Below are positions 1 through 5,441 of a DNA stretch of 5,441 bases, piece by piece (the stretch's first letter is position 1; each line of letters begins with the position of its first letter). The stretch comes from Planctomycetota bacterium (GTDB lineage Bacteria; Planctomycetota; Planctomycetia; Pirellulales; Thermoguttaceae). The notes beneath the pieces were generated by a model. It saw only the letters and a program-made list of their open reading frames with translations. It did no database searches and was not told the origin of the DNA. The stretch spans positions 1 to 5,441 of the forward strand of contig JABMRP010001030.1 in NCBI GenBank assembly GCA_013202535.1, read 5' to 3'. The position numbers were made by a program, and so were the translations under genes.

Positions 1-702
1 GTCAACGCCAGTGTCGAGAGCCAGTCGTTGGTGGCTTTGGACCGGGAAACGGGCGAGGAGAAGTGGCGGGTTTCGGGAATCCGCGAATCCTGGAACACGC
101 CCATCATCGTCACGGCCGATTCGGGCCGCAAGGAACTGGTGATCGCCAGGCATGGGGACGTGCTGGCCTTCGATCCCGATACGGGTGAGTCCCTCTGGTC
201 CTGCAAGACGGACATTACCTGGTACATGGTCCCGACGGCGGTCGCCGCAAACGGGATCATCTATTACCTTGGCGGTCGATCGGGAACGGCCGCGTTGGCG
301 GTTCGGGCCGGCGGCAGCGGCGACGTCACCGCGACCCATCGCCTCTGGACGGGCAAGACGGGATCGAACGTGACCTCACCGATTTATCTCGACGGGCACC
401 TGTACTGGATGAGCGAGAAACTGGGCATCGCCTATTGTGCCCGGGCCGATACGGGTGAATTGGTGTACCAGGAGCGAATGGAACGAGCCGGTCAAGTGTA
501 TGCTTCGCCGGTCTTGGCGGACGGACGGTTGTACTACCTGACACGCAACGGTCGCATATTGGTGCTGGCCGCCCAGCCGGAATTCAAATCGTTGGCCATG
601 ATCGAGCTTGACGATGGCAGCCGCTTCGATGGCAGCCCGGCGGTAGACCGTAGCCGTCTGCTGATACGGTCGGGCAAGTTCCTGTACTGCCTGGGGCCGT
701 AG
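1..702 (+). CDS. PQQ-like beta-propeller (BamB-like) repeat protein, C-terminal part
   Basis: The reading frame is open from base 1, so the start and any signal peptide lie upstream; 233 residues and the stop codon (TAG, 700-702) are present. Propeller blades of the PQQ_2/BamB type are visible. LVALDRETGEEKWRV (window residues 10-24) and VLAFDPDTGESLW (from about residue 54) are the classic pattern of hydrophobic strand, D-x-x-TG, then W. A divergent blade, AVRAGGSGDV...LW, follows from about residue 100. Later blades carry LYWMSEKLGIAYCARADTG and SPVLADGRLYYLTRNGRIL, and the protein ends at FLYCLGP. The VRAGG-x-GDV motif is one I associate with planctomycete propeller proteins (recalled, not searched). 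Such domains form scaffolds for protein-protein contact or, in some enzymes, bind PQQ. No quinoprotein catalytic residues can be identified here, so a structural or extracytoplasmic role is more likely than a dehydrogenase. The specific function is unknown. The next gene starts 284 bp downstream, so an operon is not evident. Confidence -1.
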   Translation, partial: VNASVESQSLVALDRETGEEKWRVSGIRESWNTPIIVTADSGRKELVIARHGDVLAFDPDTGESLWSCKTDITWYMVPTAVAANGIIYYLGGRSGTAALAVRAGGSGDVTATHRLWTGKTGSNVTSPIYLDGHLYWMSEKLGIAYCARADTGELVYQERMERAGQVYASPVLADGRLYYLTRNGRILVLAAQPEFKSLAMIELDDGSRFDGSPAVDRSRLLIRSGKFLYCLGP

Positions 703-856
703 AACCACCGCGGGCCGAGGACCAGGTCATCGCGGCAAGAAACGGGACCGCCGCCTTCTTTCGTTGAACACTTTACTGTACAACGGCTTGCGGCGATCGG
801 GTTGGTCCAGAGTCTTGTCGCCGGAGTAGCCCTCACAATAAGTAGGGAATACAATA

Positions 857-876
857 ACTGTTCGTAGAGGAACAGT
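857..876. promoter_or_regulatory. Perfect 7-bp inverted repeat, possible operator or 5'-UTR hairpin
   Basis: ACTGTTC (857-863) and GAACAGT (870-876) are exact reverse complements separated by six bases (GTAGAG). The dyad lies about 110 bp upstream of the vWA start codon. A TACAAT hexamer at 850-855, one base before the dyad, resembles a -10 box, but I found no -35 box at the usual 16-18 bp spacing. If TACAAT is a real -10, transcription would begin inside the dyad, a normal place for a repressor site. It could equally be a short RNA hairpin with a six-base loop. The rest of the 703-986 gap holds no gene I can support. Confidence 0.3.
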
Positions 877-970
877 GACGAGGACGGTTGGCCGCCGGGC
901 GTAGCTCGAACCCGACTAAGCCACCCCCCCGTGCGGTGTATTGTTGGCCGCGCGGAGAGTCTGCTGGCAA

Positions 971-976
971 GAGGAG
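971..976 (+). promoter_or_regulatory. Ribosome binding site of the vWA gene
   Basis: GAGGAG (core AGGAG, 972-976) stands ten bases before the ATG at 987. It fixes the start at that ATG. The frame also stays open upstream to a TTG at 888, but that codon has no comparable site in front of it and would add 33 residues of unlikely composition. Confidence 0.75.
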
Positions 977-986
977 AAGTCGTCCG

Positions 987-3452
987 ATGCGCGATCCAGA
1001 AAGTCGAAGCAGCGAGAACGAAACCTTGTCGGGCGGCCCGGTGATGCCCGGAACCACGTCCCCGCCGCAGCAAACTGGCGGTACGGAGCGGTCGATCTTG
1101 GGCGTTATTGGTCGGTATTTGGCCCCGCCGGCGCCGACTCCCGGCTCGGAGAGAGAATCGCGGCCTGCCGGCGGTGGAGCGTTTTCCGCCGGGCCAATGC
1201 CTCCGGTCGCTCCCCGCGGCGCTCGTTCGGCACCGGTGGCCGACATCGAGGTGTCCGAGGACGACGACGAAGATTCCGCCGGACTGATGCGAGGGGCCAT
1301 CGCCCCGCTGACGTCGCTTGTCGTCCATCTGACCGTGCTGTTGAGCTTGGCCCTCTGGCAACTGGCGCCCGTGCAGGCCGATCGCTCTGATTTGGTCATC
1401 CAGGCGCCGCCCGTCGAGGAGTTGATCTGGGAGGAGCCACCGGAGTTAACCGTCCGGTTGGACGACGAGCAAATGCCCGCGCTCGATCCGACGCCCACAA
1501 CGACCGCTCCAATGTTGGCCGACAACGAGTCGTCCGCTCTGGACCTGGAGTCCCTGGCCGGGGAAATCGACGAACAACTGCAAGCGCGGGCGCCGGAGAT
1601 CATGCCCGACGGATGGCTGGAGGACCGCGAGGCCCTGACGAGGCTGATCGCCGATGCTTCCGGCTTGCCGCCCGGCCGGGCTCATGCCGTGGTCGACGAC
1701 TACAACCATGCCCTGGACCGCATCACCCAGGAGTTGTTGCGGCTGCTGGGGCAAGGGGACGTGTTGGTCATCTGGTGTTTCGATCAATCGGAGAGTATGA
1801 AGGACGACCAGCAGGAGATTCGCGCGCGCATCGACCGAGTCTACGCGGAACTGGCCAACTCCGCGGCCCTGGATGGCGACGCCCTGACCACCGCGGTGAC
1901 CAGTTTCGGCCAGGATTTCATCGTCCACACCGACGCCCCCGTCACCGATCCGGCAGCCGTTGCCGAGGCGATCGATTTGGTGCCCATTGACCCATCCGGC
2001 GAAGAGCTGATGTGTGGCGCGGTGGCCAACTCGATCGGGCATTTTCGCGATTATGCCAAACGGCAGCAGCGCCGGACGGCCCTGATCCTGGTGACCGACG
2101 AATCGGGTAACTTTGCCGAGAGCGAGACGTTTCTGGAGCCGACGATCCGCCTGGCTAATTCGAGCCGGTGTCACGTCTACGTGTTGGGCCGCGAGGCGGT
2201 CTTTGGGAGTCCCTACGCGCGCGTTCGTTGGGTCCATCCGGAGACGGGCCGCGAGCACCTGTTGCCGGTCGACCGTGGCCCGGAGACGGGCTTCGCCCAG
2301 CAACTGCAGACCGACGGCTTTGCGGCGCGGACCGACGCCCACACGAGCGGTTTCGGGCCCTACGCGCAATCGCGGCTGGCCTGGAAGACCGGTGGGATCT
2401 TCTTCATGCTGCCCGGCGTCGAGATGCACGTGGTGGGCGACCAGACGCGGCGTTACCCCAGCGCGACGATCAGCGCCTACCGGCCCGACCTGCGGTCGCG
2501 AGGCGAGATTGCCGCGGAAACGAACCGCCGCCCGCTGAGGAAATTGATTACCGACACCGTCTATCACTTCAACCCCCAACAGGCCGACGCGGCAAAGATC
2601 ATGGGCATGCGCGAGACGTTCTCCGCGGATCCCGACGGGTTCGCCGAAGAGATGCGGCAGTCGCAGGAGGCCGCGGGGGTCTATCTGGCCAATCTGCGGC
2701 AGGCGATCGAGAAACTCCAGACGCAACGACCGCAGCGCGAAAAGGAGACGTCCGCCCGGTGGCAGGCCAATTACGATCTGATCCGCGCACAGACGGTGGC
2801 CTACGCGGCCCGGGTGTACTTGTATCAGAAGGCGCTGCAGGCGGCGGCGGAGAAATTTCCCGACACGGCCCGAACGCTGCCCGGCGATAAGCAGTTGGTT
2901 CGGTGGCGCCTGAAAGAGACGCGGAGCCCGGTGACGGATGAGACGGCTGCCGACATGCTACGGCAATCGCAGGAACTGTACCTCGCCGTGTTGCGAAACC
3001 ACCCCAACACGCCTTGGGCGGCCCGGGCCGAGTGGGAGTTGCAGAGACTCTTCAACGTGACGGATGAAGCGATTGTCGAAGCTCTTTCGGCCGCCGAGAC
3101 CGCGGCCGCTTCCTCGGAGGATGCTCAGCCGGCGGCGGGATCGGATTTGGCGCAGTCGCGAGTGGCTTCGCTCGAAGCGGGCGAGGGAGTTGGCGCCGGT
3201 GGTGGGGTGGATGTAGGAGTTGGCGTTGGCGGCGGCGGCGGAGGTGGTGGTGGCGTAGGCGTGGGTGTCGGCCAGGGCGTGGGTGCCGGAGCGGGCGGCC
3301 ACTGGCAACTCGACGCGTTCTCCTCGGTCGAGTTTGTGCCCGAGTACCGTGCGCCGCGGCCTCCCCGGCAAGACGGCGGAGGAGGCGCGCGTCCCCGGCC
3401 ACCCTCGCGACCGGCCAAGCCGGTTCAACGGACGCCGATTCCCAAACTTTGA
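987..3452 (+). CDS. Membrane-anchored vWA-domain protein with Gly-rich C-terminus
   Basis: This 821-residue protein starts at ATG 987, chosen because of the GAGGAG site. Residues 1-100 are Pro/Gly/Ser-rich and end in an acidic run (SEDDDEDS, 90-97). Residues about 105-127 form one hydrophobic helix with S110-x-x-x-H114, followed by a Pro/Glu-rich stretch. A vWA domain spans about 260-475. Its strand VLVIWCFDQSES carries MIDAS residues D266, S268 and S270, VTDES supplies D371, and VYVLG (397-401) and RLAWKTGGIFF (463-473) are late core elements. Between those last two lies an insertion of about 60 residues. Residues 552-625 and 653-713 are helical; LYLAVLRNHPNTPWAARAEWEL (664-685) resembles a TPR helix pair. 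Residues 732-771 are almost only Gly, Val and Ala, and the last 50 are Pro/Arg-rich. vWA domains commonly bind proteins through a metal ion. The bulk is probably periplasmic, but topology is inferred and the function is unknown. The gene has its own leader and converges on hisB. Confidence 0.88.
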   Translation: MRDPESRSSENETLSGGPVMPGTTSPPQQTGGTERSILGVIGRYLAPPAPTPGSERESRPAGGGAFSAGPMPPVAPRGARSAPVADIEVSEDDDEDSAGLMRGAIAPLTSLVVHLTVLLSLALWQLAPVQADRSDLVIQAPPVEELIWEEPPELTVRLDDEQMPALDPTPTTTAPMLADNESSALDLESLAGEIDEQLQARAPEIMPDGWLEDREALTRLIADASGLPPGRAHAVVDDYNHALDRITQELLRLLGQGDVLVIWCFDQSESMKDDQQEIRARIDRVYAELANSAALDGDALTTAVTSFGQDFIVHTDAPVTDPAAVAEAIDLVPIDPSGEELMCGAVANSIGHFRDYAKRQQRRTALILVTDESGNFAESETFLEPTIRLANSSRCHVYVLGREAVFGSPYARVRWVHPETGREHLLPVDRGPETGFAQQLQTDGFAARTDAHTSGFGPYAQSRLAWKTGGIFFMLPGVEMHVVGDQTRRYPSATISAYRPDLRSRGEIAAETNRRPLRKLITDTVYHFNPQQADAAKIMGMRETFSADPDGFAEEMRQSQEAAGVYLANLRQAIEKLQTQRPQREKETSARWQANYDLIRAQTVAYAARVYLYQKALQAAAEKFPDTARTLPGDKQLVRWRLKETRSPVTDETAADMLRQSQELYLAVLRNHPNTPWAARAEWELQRLFNVTDEAIVEALSAAETAAASSEDAQPAAGSDLAQSRVASLEAGEGVGAGGGVDVGVGVGGGGGGGGGVGVGVGQGVGAGAGGHWQLDAFSSVEFVPEYRAPRPPRQDGGGGARPRPPSRPAKPVQRTPIPKL
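3180..3299 (+). repeat. Low-complexity Gly/Val-coding tract inside the vWA gene
   Basis: Forty codons (residues 732-771) encode almost only Gly, Val and Ala, including a run of nine glycines. The DNA is a degenerate GGN/GTN series (ggcggcggcggaggtggtgg in its centre), not an exact repeat. The mix of GGC, GGA, GGT and GGG suggests selection for the peptide and not recent slippage. The peptide is probably a flexible linker or a self-associating segment. Confidence 0.8.
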
Positions 3453-3581
3453 CTCCGCCTTGAATCGCCATCGAGGCCGATCACCGGCAGCCCATTCCCG
3501 CAAAGAGATCTCCGCCACTGGGGTAAACCTGGTGGGGAAGAAGCCGGCTGGCCACTTTGTTTGGTTCTCGTCCCGGTAAAC
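3453..3581. other. Convergent intergenic spacer without a clear feature
   Basis: This 129-bp gap separates the stop codons of the vWA gene (+) and hisB (-). A bidirectional terminator would be expected here, but I see only a weak hairpin at 3515-3535 (8 pairs, two of them G-U), with no T-run on either side. No small gene is supported. Confidence 0.5.
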
Positions 3582-4169
3582 TCAGAGCGTGCCCTTGGTG
3601 CTGGGTACGCCGGTGATGCGGTCGTCGGGGCTTGCCGCGGCGCGGAGCGCTCGGGCGGTGGCTTTGAAGATCGCTTCGGCGATGTGGTGGCTGTTGCGGC
3701 CGTGGTGGAGCGAGACGTGCAGATTGCACAGGGCGTTGGCCGCGAAGGCCTGCCAGAAGTCGGCCACCAACTCGCTGTCGAACCGGCCGATCTTGGCCGT
3801 GGGAAACTCGACGCCGAAGACGAAGAACGCCCGGCCGCCCAGGTCCAGCGCCGCGGTGACCAGCGTCTCTTCCATGGGCAGGGTGAAATGGCCATAGCGG
3901 CGGATGCCCGACTTCTCGCCCAGGGCATCCTTCACGGCCATGCCCAGGCAGATGCCCACGTCCTCGACCGTGTGATGGTCGTCGACCTCAACGTCGCCGG
4001 TGGCGTCGACCGTCAGGTCCATTGCGCCGTGCTTAGCCAGCAGCACGAGCATGTGGTCGAGAAACCCAACGCCGGTAGCCACCCGGGCGTCGCCGGAGCC
4101 ATCGAGGTTCAGTTCCAGCGTGATCCGGGTTTCGGCCGTTTTGCGTTCGATGGAAGCCGTGCGAGCCAT
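3582..4169 (-). CDS. hisB: Imidazoleglycerol-phosphate dehydratase
   Basis: This cytoplasmic enzyme of histidine biosynthesis removes water from D-erythro-imidazole-glycerol phosphate to give imidazole-acetol phosphate. The 195 residues match the usual length of the monofunctional enzyme, with no fused histidinol-phosphatase domain as in E. coli. Hallmarks are R-x-T-x-ET near the N-terminus (R9-T14), GFLDHML (35-41), [10 protein letters not shown] (63-72), the second metal-binding motif [17 protein letters not shown] (154-170), and the C-terminal PSTKGTL. The paired HH/E motifs bind the two manganese ions of the active site, and all expected His and Glu residues are present. The start is ATG at 4169, giving the normal [15 protein letters not shown]-terminus. 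The bases before it (TTTCCCCCCGGACCTTCCCTC) hold no Shine-Dalgarno sequence. hisC lies 167 bp upstream on the same strand, so the two may be co-transcribed, though an inverted repeat sits between them. Confidence 0.97.
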   Translation of the reverse strand: MARTASIERKTAETRITLELNLDGSGDARVATGVGFLDHMLVLLAKHGAMDLTVDATGDVEVDDHHTVEDVGICLGMAVKDALGEKSGIRRYGHFTLPMEETLVTAALDLGGRAFFVFGVEFPTAKIGRFDSELVADFWQAFAANALCNLHVSLHHGRNSHHIAEAIFKATARALRAAASPDDRITGVPSTKGTL

Positions 4170-4219
4170 GAGGGAAGGTCCGGGGGGAAAGGGTTGGGGG
4201 CGTGTTGAGCGATTCCGCC

Positions 4220-4306
4220 GTGAAAAAAGGGGACAGGCACCTCGCGGCAGCCGTTCTCCCGAGGATTCAACCAGTTTTGGGCTCGGAGCCAGTCCCCGTT
4301 TTTCAC
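4220..4306. repeat. 87-bp imperfect inverted-repeat element (REP/MITE-like) between hisC and hisB
   Basis: The left arm GTGAAAAAAGGGGACAGGC (4220-4238) and the right arm GCCAGTCCCCGTTTTTCAC (4288-4306) are reverse complements at 17 of 19 positions, and scattered pairing continues inward. The central unpaired part is about 49 bases. On either strand the GGGGAC/GTCCCC stem is followed by five or six T residues, so the RNA could act as a terminator in both directions, although the loop is large for an intrinsic terminator. A GGGGACAGGCACC-type arm is familiar to me as a dispersed intergenic repeat in planctomycetes and some other phyla, possibly REP-like and mobilised by Y1 transposases. That is recollection only, as a single copy is visible here and no transposase gene is present. 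Confidence 0.7.
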
Positions 4307-4336
4307 TCGTGGGCGTAGATAACTGATTACTGCCTT

Positions 4337-5383
4337 CTATACCATAGCCCGGAGATGGTCCAGACAGGCGTCGATCTGGTCGTCGGTGCCGACGGAGATG
4401 CGCAGGCCGTCGGCCCAGCCGGGATAGTTCATGTATCGGACTAAAATACCCCGTTGTTTGAGTTGCTCGTAAAGGGGCTTGACGGGCAGTTCGGGATGGG
4501 GGTTCCAGGTAAAGTTGGCCTGCGATTCAATCGTTGCAAACCCTAATTCCCGCATCGCCGCGGTCAGCCGGTCGCGGGTGCGGAGAATCTTGGCCCGATT
4601 TTCGGCCAGCCATGCCTGATCGTCGATCGCGGCGGTGGCGGCGGCAATCGACAGCGCGTCGCAGTTGTACGAGTCCTTCACCTTGGCCAATTGCCGGATG
4701 AGTTGCGGCTGGGCCACGACATAGCCGAATCGCAACCCCGCCAGGGCGTACGATTTGCTCAACGTCCGCGAGACGAGGATCTTCTCCTCCTCGGCCACCA
4801 GACCCATGCAGTGGGCCTCGGCGAAGTCGGCGTATGCCTCGTCGACCAACATCGGGCAAGGCAACTGCCGAGCTAGGTGGAGAACGTCCTCCGGCGGGAT
4901 GACCGTGCCGGTCGGGCTGTTCGGGTTGGGTAGAAAGACAATCCGCGGATCGCCGTCGGCCGAAGCGAACTCCTCCCCCAGCGACCAATCCTCGCGGAAA
5001 TAAACTTCCTCGCTCTTGGCCCCTTGAATTTGGGCCAGTGTCTTGTAGAGCACGTAACTGGGGTACGGCAGCCGCAACATCTGCCCCGGGCCGACAAACG
5101 CGCGGGTGACGATCGTCAGGATATCGTCGCTGCCGTTGCCGCAGAGGATCCAGTCGGGATCGACGCCCAGCACCTCGGCCGCCCGATGACGAAAGGCAGT
5201 GGCCGTGGCGTCCGGATACTTGCTCAACCCCCGTCGCACGGCCGCGTCGATGGCCTCGGCCACCGCCGGTGACGCCGGATAGGGATTCTCGTTGGTGTTC
5301 AGTTTGATGACTCGACCCTCCTGGGGCTGTTCGCCCGGAGTGTAGCCGGCCATCGCTTCGATTTCCGCTCGAAAGTAGGACAT
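4337..5383 (-). CDS. hisC: Histidinol-phosphate aminotransferase
   Basis: This PLP-dependent class I/II aminotransferase (fold type I, cytoplasmic) converts imidazole-acetol phosphate plus glutamate to histidinol phosphate plus 2-oxoglutarate, the step after HisB. The 348 residues are a normal length. Motifs in order are LNTNENPYP (28-36), YPD (56-58), GNGSDDIL (82-89, cofactor phosphate loop), PYPSY (106-110), NPNSPTGT (153-160), VDEAYADF (180-187; D181 contacts the pyridine nitrogen and Y184 the cofactor ring), and [17 protein letters not shown] (205-221; K210 is the PLP Schiff-base lysine). LRISVGT holds R328, which binds substrate. HisC-type proteins can also transaminate aromatic amino acids, but the adjacent hisB supports histidine synthesis. 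The ATG at 5383 is the only good start: the heptamer repeat just upstream contains TAG stops in every frame. No Shine-Dalgarno sequence precedes it. Any promoter lies within or beyond the repeat. Confidence 0.97.
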   Translation of the reverse strand: MSYFRAEIEAMAGYTPGEQPQEGRVIKLNTNENPYPASPAVAEAIDAAVRRGLSKYPDATATAFRHRAAEVLGVDPDWILCGNGSDDILTIVTRAFVGPGQMLRLPYPSYVLYKTLAQIQGAKSEEVYFREDWSLGEEFASADGDPRIVFLPNPNSPTGTVIPPEDVLHLARQLPCPMLVDEAYADFAEAHCMGLVAEEEKILVSRTLSKSYALAGLRFGYVVAQPQLIRQLAKVKDSYNCDALSIAAATAAIDDQAWLAENRAKILRTRDRLTAAMRELGFATIESQANFTWNPHPELPVKPLYEQLKQRGILVRYMNYPGWADGLRISVGTDDQIDACLDHLRAMV

Positions 5384-5386
5384 GGG

Positions 5387-5441
5387 TAGGGAGTAGGGAC
5401 TAGGGACTAGGGACTAGGGACTAGGGACTAGGGACTAGGGA
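5387..5441. repeat. Heptanucleotide tandem repeat (TAGGGAC)n abutting the hisC start
   Basis: Six exact copies of TAGGGAC and six bases of a seventh occupy 5394-5441, and one variant copy (TAGGGAG) stands at 5387-5393. The array continues past the window end, so its full length is unknown. It ends three bases from the hisC start codon and therefore forms the immediate upstream region of that gene. On the + strand the GGG runs are spaced by four bases, which fits the G-quadruplex pattern. The - strand, which is the hisC sense strand, is a C-rich GTCCCTA array. Confidence 0.95.

Noticed and set aside
732..760. Possible terminator after the propeller gene (GCGGC/GCCGC followed by CTTCTTT)
   Set aside because: The stem is only five pairs with a 13-base loop and the T-run is interrupted; too weak to call.
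857..876. LexA/SOS box
   Set aside because: Known Gram-positive-type boxes read GAAC-N4-GTTC; here the half-sites are in the opposite order with a six-base spacer.
888..986. N-terminal extension of the vWA protein to a TTG at 888
   Set aside because: The ATG at 987 has a strong GAGGAG site at ten bases; the extension has none and its residues look like translated non-coding DNA.
1446..2726. 426-residue open frame on the - strand
   Set aside because: It lies fully antisense to the vWA domain coding region and shows no recognisable domain; long antisense frames are common in high-GC genes.
2168..2890. 240-residue open frame on the + strand inside the vWA gene
   Set aside because: Out-of-frame shadow, Arg/Ala/Gly-rich, with no domain; the vWA frame carries the conserved motifs.
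3515..3535. Hairpin in the convergent gap as a bidirectional terminator
   Set aside because: Eight pairs including two G-U wobbles and no T-run on either strand.
3561..4208. 215-residue open frame on the + strand
   Set aside because: It is the antisense shadow of hisB, which has complete family motifs.
5387..5441. CRISPR array
   Set aside because: The units are seven-base head-to-tail copies with no spacers.

Overview
The window looks like chromosomal DNA from a high-GC bacterium, most likely a planctomycete (Pirellulales-like). This is inferred from gene style and not from any marker gene. The clues are a PQQ-type beta-propeller protein carrying the VRAGGSGDV motif, a large single-pass von Willebrand factor A (vWA) protein with a Gly/Pro-rich tail, a monofunctional HisB, sparse Shine-Dalgarno use, and dispersed-looking intergenic repeats.

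Layout: (1) 1-702, + strand: the C-terminal 233 residues of a PQQ-like (BamB-like) beta-propeller protein whose start lies outside the window. (2) 703-986: a 284-bp intergenic stretch with a perfect 7-bp dyad (ACTGTTC-N6-GAACAGT) and a clear ribosome binding site for the next gene. (3) 987-3452, + strand: an 821-residue membrane-anchored vWA protein. It has an acidic, Pro/Gly-rich N-terminus, one transmembrane helix with a TonB-like SxxxH spacing, a vWA domain with a DxSxS MIDAS motif and an insertion, a helical region, and a Gly/Val-rich then Pro/Arg-rich C-terminus. (4) 3453-3581: a short convergent intergenic stretch with no convincing feature. (5) 4169-3582, - strand: hisB (imidazoleglycerol-phosphate dehydratase). 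(6) 4170-4336: a 167-bp gap holding an 87-bp imperfect inverted-repeat element. (7) 5383-4337, - strand: hisC (histidinol-phosphate aminotransferase). (8) 5387-5441: a heptanucleotide tandem repeat (TAGGGAC)n that begins three bases upstream of the hisC start codon and runs off the window end.

hisC and hisB lie on one strand in the order hisC-hisB. They encode two successive steps of histidine biosynthesis: HisB makes imidazole-acetol phosphate and HisC transaminates it. They could be co-transcribed, but the inverted repeat between them has terminator-like features in both directions. The vWA gene converges on hisB and has no evident functional link to it. No mobile-element gene, CRISPR array, tRNA or rRNA was seen. 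The least explained items are the vWA protein and the two repeat structures flanking hisC.
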